64,000 nucleotides of DNA from Pseudomonas matsuisoli (GCF_014647635.1 NZ_BMPO01000004.1:186001-250000), one strand, 5' to 3'. Positions 24,633 through 33,857 are shown, counted from the first letter of the stretch. The notes: a model not told the origin generated them from the letters alone. Translations and numbers: made by a program.

Positions 24633-26683
24633 GTGCTCAGGATTTTCTCGTCGAACTCGGCACCGAAGAATTGCCCCCCAAGGCGCTGAAAGCGCTGGGC
24701 GATGCCTTCTTGCATGGCATCGAAAAGGGTCTGGCCGCGGCAAGCCTGGGCTGCACCAATACCCGCGTCTACGCCGCGCCGCGCCGGCTTGCCGTGCTTG
24801 TGGAAGGGCTTGCCACGCAACAGCCGGACCGTAGCGTCAACCTCGATGGCCCACCGATCCAGGCTGCCTTCGATGACGAGGGCACCCCGACCCAGGCCGC
24901 CATCGGCTTCGCCCGCAAATGCGGTGTCGATCTGGCCGAAGTCGATCGCAGTGGGCCCAAGCTGCGCTACTCCCGCGAAATCCCTGGCCAGCCGGCGCGT
25001 GACCTGCTCCCAGGTATCGTCGAAGCCTCCCTCGAAGCCCTGCCAATTCCCAAGCGTATGCGCTGGGCCGCGCGCCGCGAAGAATTCGTTCGCCCAACGC
25101 AATGGCTGGTGATGCTTTTCGGTGACGACGTCATCGACTGCGAAATCCTCACCAAGAAGGCCGGTCGTGAATCCCGCGGGCACCGCTTCCACCATCCGGA
25201 AACCGTGCGTATTTCCGCCCCCGCGCGTTACGCCGAAGAGCTGCGCGCCGCGCATGTCATCGCCGACTTCGCCGAGCGTCGTCAGTTGATTTCCCGCCGC
25301 GTCGACGAACTGGCCAAGCAGCAGAACGGCACCGCCGTCGTTCCCCCGGCCCTGCTCGACGAAGTGTCCGCACTTGTCGAATGGCCGGTCCCGCTGGTCT
25401 GCTCGTTCGAGGAGCGATTCCTCGACGTACCGCAAGAAGCGCTGATCTCCACCATGCAGGACAACCAGAAGTACTTCTGCCTGCTGGATGGCGAAGGCAA
25501 GCTGCTGCCCCGTTTCATCACCGTTGCGAACATCGATAGTAAAGACCCCTCGCAGATCGTCTCCGGTAACGAGAAGGTCGTACGTCCCCGTTTGACGGAC
25601 GCCGAATTCTTCTTCAATCAGGACAAGAAGCAGCCGCTGCAGGCCTTCAACGAGCGCCTGGCTAACGTGGTTTTCCAGGCACAGCTGGGCACGGTCTTCG
25701 AGAAAGCACAGCGGGTGTCCGCTCTCGCTGGCTTCATTGCCGAGCGCATCGACGGCGACAAGGCACGCGCTGAACGCGCCGGCCTTCTTTCCAAGTGCGA
25801 CCTTGCAACGGAAATGGTCGGCGAATTCCCTGAAATGCAAGGTATCGCCGGTTACTACTACGCAACGAACGATGAAGAGCCGGAAGACGTCGCACTGGCG
25901 CTCAACGAGCAATACATGCCGCGTGGCGCAGGCGCCGAACTACCGACTACGCTGACGGGCGCTGCGGTGGCCGTTGCCGACAAGATCGATACGCTGGTCG
26001 GTATCTTCGGTATCGGCATGCTGCCCACCGGCAGTAAGGATCCCTACGCCCTTCGCCGCGCCGCACTGGGTGTGCTGCGAATCCTGATCGAGAAAGATCT
26101 GGATCTGGACCTGCGCAAGACGCTGACCTTCGCCGTGCGTCAATACGGCAGCAAAGTAAAGGCCGAGGGTCTGGTCGATCAAGTGCAGGAGTTCATGTTT
26201 GACCGCCTGCGTGCCCGCTACGAAGACGAGGGCACAGAAGTCGCCGTCTACCTCGCGGTTCGTGCTCTGCAACCCACGTCGCCCCTGGACTTCGAACAGC
26301 GCGTCCAAGCCGTACAGGCCTTCCGCCGCCTGCCTGAAGCCGAAGCGCTGGCCGCCGCCAACAAGCGGGTCTGGAACCTGCTGAGCAAATTCGAAGGCAA
26401 GCTTCCCGAAAGCGTACAAGCACATTACTTCGACAGCCCAAGCGAGTTCGCGCTTTATGCCGCGCTGCAACAGGCTGAGAAAGATGTTCGCCCCCTGGCC
26501 GAGGCACGCGACTATGAAGCAGCGCTGGCGCGGCTCGCCGCATTGCGTAAACCGGTCGATGAGTTCTTCGAGGCGGTGATGGTCAACGTCGAGGAGCCTT
26601 CGGTGCGAGCGAATCGCTATGCCATGCTGGCGCAGCTACGCGGCCTGTTCCTGGGCGTGGCTGACATTTCGTCACTGGGTTGA
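24629..26683 (+). CDS. glyS: Glycyl-tRNA synthetase beta subunit
   Basis: A 684-residue beta subunit needed for tRNA-Gly binding and the complete enzyme. The N-terminus [20 protein letters not shown] is typical. An HD-like central region follows, and a DALR-type anticodon-binding domain lies at the C-terminus (about 580-680, [21 protein letters not shown]). No truncation is seen. The long 457-codon frame on the opposite strand here is a coding shadow. Confidence 0.97.
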   Translation: MSAQDFLVELGTEELPPKALKALGDAFLHGIEKGLAAASLGCTNTRVYAAPRRLAVLVEGLATQQPDRSVNLDGPPIQAAFDDEGTPTQAAIGFARKCGVDLAEVDRSGPKLRYSREIPGQPARDLLPGIVEASLEALPIPKRMRWAARREEFVRPTQWLVMLFGDDVIDCEILTKKAGRESRGHRFHHPETVRISAPARYAEELRAAHVIADFAERRQLISRRVDELAKQQNGTAVVPPALLDEVSALVEWPVPLVCSFEERFLDVPQEALISTMQDNQKYFCLLDGEGKLLPRFITVANIDSKDPSQIVSGNEKVVRPRLTDAEFFFNQDKKQPLQAFNERLANVVFQAQLGTVFEKAQRVSALAGFIAERIDGDKARAERAGLLSKCDLATEMVGEFPEMQGIAGYYYATNDEEPEDVALALNEQYMPRGAGAELPTTLTGAAVAVADKIDTLVGIFGIGMLPTGSKDPYALRRAALGVLRILIEKDLDLDLRKTLTFAVRQYGSKVKAEGLVDQVQEFMFDRLRARYEDEGTEVAVYLAVRALQPTSPLDFEQRVQAVQAFRRLPEAEALAAANKRVWNLLSKFEGKLPESVQAHYFDSPSEFALYAALQQAEKDVRPLAEARDYEAALARLAALRKPVDEFFEAVMVNVEEPSVRANRYAMLAQLRGLFLGVADISSLG

Positions 26684-26741
26684 CGGGACCTGGAGGCTGC
26701 GTCGGATGGCGTAGCCTTCGAACCCCCGTTTCGAGCGTGCT

Positions 26742-27284
26742 ATGAAACTACTTGTGCTGGACCGCGACGGTGTCATCAACGAAGACTCCGACGCGTTCGT
26801 CAAATCCGTGGACGAATGGATTCCGATCCCAGGCTCGCTGGAGGCCATTGCGCGCCTAAGCCAGGCGGGCTGGACAATCGCCGTCGCCACTAATCAGTCT
26901 GGACTCGCCCGCGGGCTGTTCGACGCCAATACACTCAGTGATATGCATTTCAAAATGCAGCAACTGGTCATGGAGCAGGATGGGCGCATCGACCTGATCG
27001 TGCATTGTCCCCATGGTCCGGATAGTCATTGTGATTGCCGTAAACCCAAGGCAGGGCTGTTCCGTACCATTGCCAAGCATTTCCGCCTCGCGGATCTCGA
27101 CGGTGTACCGGTGGTAGGCGACAGCTTGCGCGACCTGCAAGCCGGGATGCAGCTCGGCGGTGTGCCATTCCTGGTCAAGACCGGCAAAGGCCTGCGCACC
27201 TTGGAAAAACCACTACCCGAAGGTACGCGCGTGTTCGATGATCTCGCCGCCGTGGCCGATCACCTGCTTCAGGAAACACCATGA
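26742..27284 (+). CDS. gmhB: D-glycero-beta-D-manno-heptose-1,7-bisphosphate 7-phosphatase
   Basis: A 180-residue HAD phosphatase in the ADP-heptose pathway for the lipopolysaccharide inner core. It has the nucleophile motif LDRDGVIN (Asp 7 and Asp 9), the motif-II TNQSG, the zinc-binding Cys/His loop CPHGPDSHCDCRKPK and the terminal acidic motif VVGDSLRDLQAG. It is 58 bp after glyS and overlaps plsC by 4 bp, so it probably belongs to the same transcript as plsC. Confidence 0.94.
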   Translation: MKLLVLDRDGVINEDSDAFVKSVDEWIPIPGSLEAIARLSQAGWTIAVATNQSGLARGLFDANTLSDMHFKMQQLVMEQDGRIDLIVHCPHGPDSHCDCRKPKAGLFRTIAKHFRLADLDGVPVVGDSLRDLQAGMQLGGVPFLVKTGKGLRTLEKPLPEGTRVFDDLAAVADHLLQETP

Positions 27285-28054
27285 GCTGCAACCCCCTTCG
27301 CATCGCTATCTTCTACCTCGTGCTGAGCCTAAGCGCGTTCGTCTGGGGGACGTTGAGCCTGCTGATCGCGCCTTTCCTGCCATTCCGCACGCGTTACCGT
27401 TTCGTCATTCAGGCGTGGTGCCGCTTCGCGACGTGGCTGGCGACCGTCACGGTAGGGATTCGCTATGAGGTCACGGGGGTCGAGAACATCCCCGATACGC
27501 CTTGCGTCGTGCTTTCCAAACATCAAAGCACGTGGGAAACGTTCTTCCTGTCGGGGTATTTCGAACCGCTGAGTCAGGTCCTCAAGCGCGAACTGCTGTT
27601 CGTGCCCTTCTTTGGTTGGGCGATGGCCCTGCTCAAGCCCATCGCGATCGATCGTGACAACCCCAAGCTGGCTCTCAAGCAACTGGCCAAACAGGGGGAT
27701 GAGCGCTTGAAGCAAGGGGCTTGGGTGCTGATCTTCCCCGAAGGCACGCGGGTACCCGTCGGCCAGATCGGTAAGTTCTCTCGCGGTGGTACCGCGCTAG
27801 CCGTCAATGCGGGGCTACCTGTGCTGCCCATTGCGCACAACGCAGGCCAGTTCTGGCCGCGCGATGGTTGGGGCAAGCGTAGCGGTACGATCCAAGTGGT
27901 GATCGGCAAACCAATGTACGCCGAAGGCACCGGCCCGCGCGCCATTGCCGAACTCAACGATCGTGCCTTCGCCTGGGTCAGCCAGGCGCAGCGCGATATC
28001 GGCGACCTGCCACCCGATGCAGCCCCGGTGACCGTACAGGACGTATTGCAATAG
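27281..28054 (+). CDS. plsC: 1-acyl-sn-glycerol-3-phosphate acyltransferase (PlsC family)
   Basis: A 257-residue membrane-associated acyltransferase that converts lysophosphatidate to phosphatidate. An N-terminal helix pair (about 8-35) precedes the catalytic HX4E motif KHQSTWET (His 81, Glu 86), the glycerol-phosphate-binding LFVPFFGWAM region and FPEGTRVPVG. It starts inside gmhB (ATGA overlap). Pseudomonads carry more than one PlsC-like enzyme, so this copy may be a secondary one; PAO1 LptA (PA0005) is, from memory, its counterpart. Confidence 0.9.
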   Translation: MSCNPLRIAIFYLVLSLSAFVWGTLSLLIAPFLPFRTRYRFVIQAWCRFATWLATVTVGIRYEVTGVENIPDTPCVVLSKHQSTWETFFLSGYFEPLSQVLKRELLFVPFFGWAMALLKPIAIDRDNPKLALKQLAKQGDERLKQGAWVLIFPEGTRVPVGQIGKFSRGGTALAVNAGLPVLPIAHNAGQFWPRDGWGKRSGTIQVVIGKPMYAEGTGPRAIAELNDRAFAWVSQAQRDIGDLPPDAAPVTVQDVLQ

Positions 28055-28072
28055 CGGTACGCTCTGCCGCCA

Positions 28073-28171
28073 TAGGGTGCATACAACCCGTGTAGCTTTT
28101 GGCTTTTTGTTTGGCTCGAGAAAGGCTACACCGGGTTGGCACCCGGTCTACACAGGCGTGTTGCAGGACTT
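28073..28171. repeat. Imperfect 99-bp direct repeat, copy 1
   Basis: Runs from TAGGGTGCATACAACCCGTG through GGCACCCGGTCTACA to GCAGGACTT. It is itself an inverted pair: GTAG...GGGTGNNACCC on the left and ACCGGGTTGGCACCCGGTCTAC on the right. A second copy begins 117 bp later. Together with copy 2 it fills the 322-bp gap between plsC and uvrD; nothing else is visible there. Confidence 0.85.
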
Positions 28172-28189
28172 GCTTGCATCTGTGCTCCG

Positions 28190-28288
28190 TAGGGCGGGTG
28201 CAACCCGCGTAGCTTTTAGCTTTTTTGGCCGCCTCGAGAGCGGCTAAACCCGGGTTCGCACCCGGTCTACAAATTCGTGCAGGACTTA
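28190..28288. repeat. Imperfect 99-bp direct repeat, copy 2
   Basis: Runs from TAGGGCGGGTGCAACCCGCG through CGCACCCGGTCTACA to GCAGGACTT, in the same orientation as copy 1 at 28073. The GGGCGGGTGCAACCCGC core is the same family as 6342 and 30632-30693, so these are paired REP-like units duplicated in tandem, not a CRISPR. Confidence 0.85.
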
Positions 28289-28364
28289 TCCATATCCCGA
28301 CCCAGGACGGTACGGGGATCCGTCGCGCTGGTCATCCATCCACCCTTTCCCGCTGTCCGGCTGC

Positions 28365-28370
28365 TAGAAT
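28365..28370 (+). promoter_or_regulatory. -10 element of a probable leaderless uvrD transcript
   Basis: TAGAAT at 28365-28370, then GCCGCG, then ATG at 28377. A start point 7 bases past the -10 would coincide with the start codon, and no ribosome site is present before the ATG. The same pattern precedes the gene at 15006. Confidence 0.5.
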
Positions 28371-28376
28371 GCCGCG

Positions 28377-30566
28377 ATGCTAAAAGACCCCGAACTTCTC
28401 ATCGCTTCCCTGAACGATGCCCAGTGCCAGGCCGTCACGGCCCCGCTGGGGCGTCAACTCGTGCTGGCGGGTGCCGGCTCTGGCAAAACGCGCGTGCTTG
28501 TCCATCGCATTGCCTGGCTAAGGCTGACCGAAGGCGCCTCGCTGCATTCGATCCTGTCGGTGACCTTCACCAACAAGGCCGCCGCCGAGATGCGGCATCG
28601 CATCGAGCAGCTGCTGGGTGTGAGCCCTGCCGGCATGTGGGTCGGAACCTTCCACGGCCTTGCTCACCGATTGCTACGCGCACATTGGCAAGAAGCGAAG
28701 CTGGACCAGAACTTCCAGATTCTCGACTCCGATGACCAACAGCGTTTGGTCAAGCGCGTCATTCGCGAACTTGGCTTAGACGAACAACGCTGGCCTGCAC
28801 GGCAGGCGCAGTGGTTCATCAACGGCCAAAAGGATGAGGGGCTGCGCCCGCAACACATTCAGGCAGGCGGGGATCTGTTCCTTGCGACGATGCGGCAGAT
28901 CTACGAAGCCTACGAGGCGGCCTGTGCCCGCGCGGGGGTTATCGATTTCTCCGAGCTGCTACTACGCGCGCTGGACCTATGGCGCGACCACCCCAGCTTG
29001 CTGGAGCACTATCAGCGCCGCTTCCGCCATATCCTCGTCGATGAGTTCCAGGACACCAACTCGGTCCAGTACGCCTGGCTACGGTTGCTGGCTAAGGGCG
29101 GCGACAGCCTGATGGTGGTGGGCGACGATGACCAGTCCATCTACGGCTGGCGTGGCGCCAAGATTGAGAACATCCAGCAGTTCTGCGACGACTTCGCCGA
29201 TGCCGTGACGATCCGCCTGGAACAGAATTACCGTTCCACCGCTTCCATCCTCAAAGCGGCCAATGCACTCATCGCCAATAACCAGGGCCGCCTCGGCAAG
29301 GAGTTGTGGACCGATGGCGGCGATGGCGAACCCATCTCGCTCTATGCCGGCTTCAACGAGCACGATGAAGCGCGTTACGTGGTGGAAGGCATCGAGCGCG
29401 GCATCAAGGAAGGCATGGCCCGCCAGGAAATGGCGATCCTCTATCGCTCCAACGCCCAATCCCGCGTACTGGAGGAAGCGTTGTTGCGGGAGAAGATTCC
29501 CTACCGGATTTACGGCGGCCAACGCTTCTTCGAGCGCGCCGAGATCAAGAACGCCATGGCGTACCTGCGCTTGATCCATCAGCGCGGTAATGACGCGGCA
29601 CTCGAACGCGTGATCAACGTGCCGGCCCGCGGGATCGGCGAAAAAACAGTGGAAACGCTGCGTCAGTTTGCCCGTAGCCAGGAACTCTCGCTGTGGGCTG
29701 CGCTGCACCAGGCCGTGGGTACCAAGGTCGTCTCAGGCCGTGCGGCAGGTGCGTTGAATGGGTTCGTCGAGCTGATCGACACGTTGGCGTTGAAGGCCGA
29801 AGACATGCCGCTGCACAGCCGCGTGCAACTGGTCATAGAGCAATCGGGTCTGCTCGCCTATCACCGCGAAGAGAAGGGCGAGAAAGCTCAGGCCCGCGTG
29901 GAAAACCTTGAGGAACTGGTCTCCGCCGCGCGGGCGTTCGACAGTTATGAGGGCGAAGAGGGCGATGAAGAGCAGACCCCGCTGGCGGCGTTTCTCGATC
30001 ACGCATCGCTCGAAGCGGGCGAGCGTCAAGCAGGCGAGCACGAGGACTGTGTCCAACTCATGACCCTGCACAGCGCAAAGGGTCTGGAGTTTCCGCTGGT
30101 ATTCCTGGTGGGCATGGAAGAAGGCCTCTTCCCCCACAAGATGAGCCTGGAAGAGGCAGGCCGCCTCGAGGAAGAGCGGCGTCTGGCCTATGTCGGCATC
30201 ACCCGTGCGATGCAGAAGCTGGTGGTGAGCTATGCGGAAACGCGGCGGCTGCATGGCAGCGAAACCTACAATAAGGTGTCGCGTTTCGTTCGCGAGATTC
30301 CGCCATCGCTGTTGCAAGAGGTGCGTCTGTCCAACAGCGTGAGCCGTCCTTACGCCGGTACACGCAGCACCGGCTCGATGTTCGCCAACGCAGAGGTACC
30401 GGAAACGGGTTACAGCCTTGGCCAGCGTGTTCGCCATCCGCTGTTCGGTGAAGGGGTCATTCTCAACTTCGAGGGCTCGGCCGCGCAGGCACGGGTGCAA
30501 GTGAATTTCGACGACGAAGGCAGCAAGTGGCTGATGGCCGCGTACGCCAAGCTCGAACCGCTATAG
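28377..30566 (+). CDS. uvrD: DNA helicase II, UvrD
   Basis: A 729-residue superfamily-1A 3'-5' helicase acting in nucleotide-excision and mismatch repair. All helicase motifs are visible: Q motif DAQCQAV, Walker A AGAGSGKTRVL, motif Ia SVTFTNKAAAEM, Walker B LVDEFQDTN, motif III VVGDDDQSIYGWRGA, motif IV EQNYRST, motif V LMTLHSAKGLEF and motif VI AYVGITRAM. The C-terminal ~60 residues (GQRVRHPLFGEGVILNFEG...) form the Tudor-like RNA-polymerase-binding domain. The frame starts exactly at ATG 28377 after a promoter-like TAGAAT, suggesting a leaderless mRNA. Confidence 0.97.
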   Translation: MLKDPELLIASLNDAQCQAVTAPLGRQLVLAGAGSGKTRVLVHRIAWLRLTEGASLHSILSVTFTNKAAAEMRHRIEQLLGVSPAGMWVGTFHGLAHRLLRAHWQEAKLDQNFQILDSDDQQRLVKRVIRELGLDEQRWPARQAQWFINGQKDEGLRPQHIQAGGDLFLATMRQIYEAYEAACARAGVIDFSELLLRALDLWRDHPSLLEHYQRRFRHILVDEFQDTNSVQYAWLRLLAKGGDSLMVVGDDDQSIYGWRGAKIENIQQFCDDFADAVTIRLEQNYRSTASILKAANALIANNQGRLGKELWTDGGDGEPISLYAGFNEHDEARYVVEGIERGIKEGMARQEMAILYRSNAQSRVLEEALLREKIPYRIYGGQRFFERAEIKNAMAYLRLIHQRGNDAALERVINVPARGIGEKTVETLRQFARSQELSLWAALHQAVGTKVVSGRAAGALNGFVELIDTLALKAEDMPLHSRVQLVIEQSGLLAYHREEKGEKAQARVENLEELVSAARAFDSYEGEEGDEEQTPLAAFLDHASLEAGERQAGEHEDCVQLMTLHSAKGLEFPLVFLVGMEEGLFPHKMSLEEAGRLEEERRLAYVGITRAMQKLVVSYAETRRLHGSETYNKVSRFVREIPPSLLQEVRLSNSVSRPYAGTRSTGSMFANAEVPETGYSLGQRVRHPLFGEGVILNFEGSAAQARVQVNFDDEGSKWLMAAYAKLEPL

Positions 30567-30631
30567 CGGTTCGTCGCGCGGGCGCGGACGTTGAACCGCA
30601 TGCTTAGGGCGCGTTTTGAACATCAAGAGCC

Positions 30632-30693
30632 GCGGGTTGGCGCCCGCCCTACGGAGTTCAAGCGCCGTATCCGTAGCGCGGGTGCCAACCCGC
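30632..30693. repeat. REPIN-like inverted pair (GCGGGTTGGC family)
   Basis: Bases 30632-30654 and 30671-30693 are reverse complements in 21 of 23 positions (left arm begins GCGGGTTGGCGCCCGC; right arm begins CCGTAGCGCGGGTGCC). The right arm and its following GCATGCCCCAGGCGCA match the single copy at 6342-6384. It lies in the ~300-bp gap between uvrD and the Tim44-like gene, which shows no gene of its own. Confidence 0.8.
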
Positions 30694-30865
30694 ATGCCCC
30701 AGGCGCATTTCGTACACCAAAGCCACCAGTTTCACCGCCCTATGTTCGAATCGATCCGCGATTGGATGAGCGGCGAGAGCAAAACCACGAAACACATCGT
30801 CTATGGTGTTCAACCCACGTCAGATGCACCATGACGCGCGAGTCATCAACCTACGGGAAATCCAG

Positions 30866-31738
30866 ATGCAACGTTTTCTTAGCATCGCCTTGGCCATGTG
30901 CCTCGGCATGACCATGGCACTGGACGCACATGCCAAGCGCTTCGGCGGCGGCAAGTCGTTCGGTAACGCCCCGAGCCATCAACAGCGTCAAGCCACGCCG
31001 CCTGCCAATCAAAACCAGGCTGCCAATGCGCAACAACCCGGTCGCCAGACGCCCGCCGCGGGCGGTGCCTCGCGCTGGCTCGGCCCATTGGCGGGTCTTG
31101 CCGCTGGTGGTCTATTGGCGTCGATGTTCATGGGGGGTGCCTTCGAAGGCATCCAATTCATGGATATTCTGATTTTCGGCCTGATCGCGTTCCTGATCTT
31201 CCGCTTCCTTGCAGCGCGCCGTCGCCAGCAAGCGCAACAGCAGCCTGCCCCAGCAGGTGCGCCGTTCCAGCGCGAGGTGCACAACGAACAGCCGCAGGCC
31301 GCCAACCGCAACATTTTCGGCGGCGCCTTGGCTCCGAGCGCGGCAGCCGCACCTGCGATCAGCGCCCCAGCTTGGTTCAACGAAGAGCGCTTCCTGAGCG
31401 CTGCGCGTGAGCACTTCCTGTCCCTGCAGCAGCACTGGGATTCGAACGAGATGGACAAGATCAGCGAGTTCGTCACGCCGAAGATGCTCGACTTCCTCAA
31501 GCGTGAGCGCGCCGAATTGGGCGATGGCTATCAATCCACCTACATCGATGACCTCGCCGTTCAATTGGACGGTGTCGACGACGATGCCGAGAAAACAACC
31601 GCCACACTGACTTTCTCCGGCGTTTCGAAGACCTCGCGCTTCGACCAGGGAGAAGCCTTCAGCGAAAGCTGGCGCATGGAACGTGCCCAAGGCGAGAACC
31701 AGCCTTGGCTGGTGGCTGGTATCCGCCAGAACGGCTGA
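30866..31738 (+). CDS. Tim44-like domain membrane protein
   Basis: About 290 residues. A signal or anchor segment covers 1-22 (MQRFLSIALAMCLGMTMALDAHA). A Gln/Asn/Pro/Ala-rich stretch (about 30-70) and two hydrophobic helices (about 72-92 and 98-115) follow. Then comes a Q/A-rich linker and a C-terminal Tim44-like domain (about 170-290, starting WFNEERFLSAAREHFLSLQQHWDSNEMDKI). In mitochondria Tim44 tethers import motors; the bacterial role is unknown. ATG 30866 is chosen because the signal peptide starts there. A strong terminator follows. Confidence 0.88.
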   Translation: MQRFLSIALAMCLGMTMALDAHAKRFGGGKSFGNAPSHQQRQATPPANQNQAANAQQPGRQTPAAGGASRWLGPLAGLAAGGLLASMFMGGAFEGIQFMDILIFGLIAFLIFRFLAARRRQQAQQQPAPAGAPFQREVHNEQPQAANRNIFGGALAPSAAAAPAISAPAWFNEERFLSAAREHFLSLQQHWDSNEMDKISEFVTPKMLDFLKRERAELGDGYQSTYIDDLAVQLDGVDDDAEKTTATLTFSGVSKTSRFDQGEAFSESWRMERAQGENQPWLVAGIRQNG

Positions 31739-31757
31739 TCCTAGCGATTGTTCAAGA

Positions 31758-31789
31758 AGAAACCCGGGCCCCGCCCGGGTTTTCTTTTT
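31758..31789 (+). terminator. Rho-independent terminator after the Tim44-like gene
   Basis: AACCCGGG (31761-31768) pairs with CCCGGGTT (31774-31781), followed by a T-rich run (TTCTTTTTC). It ends the uvrD-side transcription before the SMI1/KNR4 gene. Confidence 0.9.
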
Positions 31790-31864
31790 CGCCGACCGCC
31801 TGTTACAGCCGGCCACTCTCCGCTAGGCTTTTACAGGTATCGAACCTAACGGGAGGCGTTGTAC

Positions 31865-32272
31865 GTGGAAGATGTCATCGAGCAGTTACGCGAACTGAAC
31901 GAACCAGTTCCAGTGCCGCTGGAACTGCCTGACGAAGACTTGCTGGTGGAGATCGAGGAAGAGTTGCTGATCAACATGCCGCTCGAACTTCGTGAATTTT
32001 TGCTGACGGTAAGCGACGTCATCCATGGAAAATTGGAGCCGGTCACCGTCACCGACTCCCACTCCCACACCTATCTGCCGGAAGTAGCCGCCAACGCGTG
32101 GGATGCCGGCGTTCCCCGCGACCTCGTGCCCATTTGCCAAGACGGCCGCGATTACTACGTCGTCGATTTGGAAAACCAGGTGACGCTCTTCGATGGCGAC
32201 AGCGGCGAAATGACAGACGAAAGCTGGGATTCCGTCTGGCACTGGGCGCGAGACGTCTGGTTGGAAAGCTGA
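31865..32272 (+). CDS. SMI1/KNR4 (SUKH)-family protein
   Basis: A 135-residue acidic protein with the SUKH-type pattern: an N-terminal helix (EDVIEQLRELNEPV), INMPLELREFLLTVSDVI, a central strand-turn LVPICQDGRDYYVVDLEN and the C-terminal SWDSVWHWARDVWLES. SUKH proteins are often immunity proteins to polymorphic toxins, but stand-alone copies are also common. GTG 31865 is chosen because GGGAGG lies 8 bases upstream; TTG 31859 would be too close to it. No toxin gene is adjacent, and it follows the Tim44 terminator, so it is probably monocistronic. Confidence 0.75.
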   Translation: MEDVIEQLRELNEPVPVPLELPDEDLLVEIEEELLINMPLELREFLLTVSDVIHGKLEPVTVTDSHSHTYLPEVAANAWDAGVPRDLVPICQDGRDYYVVDLENQVTLFDGDSGEMTDESWDSVWHWARDVWLES

Positions 32273-32443
32273 ACATTCGCAGGCTCTTGTAGCGCACAGG
32301 CGAACGTTATCGCGGGACGGGGCGCGGGCTCAGCCCAGCCGCGGGGCGCGCCAGGCAGCGCGTTCCGACGCACAGCTGCCCGGCGATTGACAAGCGCAAG
32401 GCTCAATCGCAATGTGTGCGAAAAACCGAACGAGGCGTTCAAC

Positions 32444-33826
32444 ATGACAGTCAGCGGTATCGCCGAGCAGGCTATCGACGTGCTGGCGGCGCGCGAGCGC
32501 CAGCGCTTTCTGGACGACAATCCGGCTTCCGTCGCCATGGCGAAGCGGGCTCGCCAATCGTTGTTCGACGGCGTACCCATGCACTGGATGAGCGACTGGT
32601 CCACGCCGGTACCACTGTTCATCGAACAGGCGCAGGGAAACCGCTTCACCGACCTCGACGGCCACGAGTACATCGATTTTTGCCTCGGTGATACCGGCTC
32701 TATGTTTGGTCACTCACCTGCCCCGATTGCCAAGGCTATCGCCGAACAAGCTGGTCGTGGCTTGACCACGATGCTGCCGGGCGAAGACGCCGTGGTCTGC
32801 GGTGAACTGTTGGCAGCGCGCTTCGGCCTGCCCTATTGGCAGTTCGCGACGACCGCGACCGACGCCAACCGCTTCGTCCTTCGTTGGGTCCGGGCGATTA
32901 CCGGCCGTAAAGTCATTCTGGTGTTCGACGGTTGCTACCACGGCACCGTCGACGAAGCGATGGTGCGCTATCGGGATGGCCGTACCGTGCACCGAGCCGG
33001 CCTCATCGGCCAGGCTCGCAACCTCACCCAACACACGCGCGCCATTCCCTTCAACGACCTGCCCGCGCTCGAAGCGGCGCTTGCCCAGGGCGATATCGCT
33101 GCATTGCTCTGCGAACCAGCCATGACCAATATTGGCATGGTATTGCCCGATCCTGGTTTTTTGGAAAAAGCACGGGAATTGACGCGCCGCTACGGCTCGC
33201 TGATGGTCGTCGATGAAACGCATACCATCTCTACAGGGCCTGGCGGCTGTACGCGCGCTTGGAACTTGGAGCCGGATTTCCTGACGCTAGGCAAACCGGT
33301 CGCTGGCGGCGTGCCCTGCTCCGTCTACGGCTTTACCAGTGCGATGGCGCAGGCCATGCAATTGGCCCGCAAGCATGCGCAGGAGATGGTCCACGGTCAT
33401 GGTCACAGCGGGATGGGCACCACGTTGTCCGCCAACGCCCTGGCCATGCATTGCGTACGGGCCAACCTCGAAGCCGTCATGACGGACGCCGCCTACGCGC
33501 ACATGATTCCGATGGCCCAACGGCTAGCGTCCGGATTCCGGGACGTCATCGCTCGCCATGGTTTGGCATGGTCCGTCACCCAGCTGGGTGCGCGCTGCGA
33601 GATCCAATTCCGTGTGCAACCGCCCCGCAACGGCGCAGAAGCTGAGGCCGCGTTCCATGACAGCCTGCAAATGGCGCTGCACCTCTACCTCATCAACCGG
33701 GGCATCCTCATCACGCCGTTCCACAACATGACGCTTTGCTGTCCGGACACCCGAACCCCAGACATCGACCGGCTGCTGAGCACGTTGGACGATGCGTTGG
33801 GCGAGCTACGATCTCTTGCCGCTTGA
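32444..33826 (+). CDS. Class-III PLP-dependent aminotransferase (GSA-aminotransferase-like)
   Basis: A 460-residue fold-type-I aminotransferase. The PLP lysine is in LGKPVAGGVP (about 284), the PLP-ring Asp in VVDETHTIS (about 257), and the cofactor-phosphate region GCYHGTVDEA is near 163-172. The LGKPVAGGVP form resembles glutamate-1-semialdehyde mutases, but the context does not suggest haem synthesis, so an amine or beta-amino acid is more likely. ATG 32444 has GAGG about 9 bases upstream. It is followed 31 bp later by a glutamine-synthetase-like gene. PAO1 has, from memory, the same pair (PA5523-PA5522), linked to polyamine use. Confidence 0.88.
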   Translation: MTVSGIAEQAIDVLAARERQRFLDDNPASVAMAKRARQSLFDGVPMHWMSDWSTPVPLFIEQAQGNRFTDLDGHEYIDFCLGDTGSMFGHSPAPIAKAIAEQAGRGLTTMLPGEDAVVCGELLAARFGLPYWQFATTATDANRFVLRWVRAITGRKVILVFDGCYHGTVDEAMVRYRDGRTVHRAGLIGQARNLTQHTRAIPFNDLPALEAALAQGDIAALLCEPAMTNIGMVLPDPGFLEKARELTRRYGSLMVVDETHTISTGPGGCTRAWNLEPDFLTLGKPVAGGVPCSVYGFTSAMAQAMQLARKHAQEMVHGHGHSGMGTTLSANALAMHCVRANLEAVMTDAAYAHMIPMAQRLASGFRDVIARHGLAWSVTQLGARCEIQFRVQPPRNGAEAEAAFHDSLQMALHLYLINRGILITPFHNMTLCCPDTRTPDIDRLLSTLDDALGELRSLAA

Positions 33827-33857
33827 GCCCGCGACCGCCGGCATACAAGGACTCGCT

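Noticed and set aside
24539-25912. A 457-codon open frame on the minus strand inside glyQS
   Set aside because: It lies wholly within the intact glycyl-tRNA synthetase genes and has no ribosome site or domain; long antisense frames are common in high-GC DNA.
28073-28288. Two similar 99-bp units that could look like a CRISPR array
   Set aside because: Only two copies, internally palindromic, imperfect and much longer than CRISPR repeats; no cas genes are nearby.
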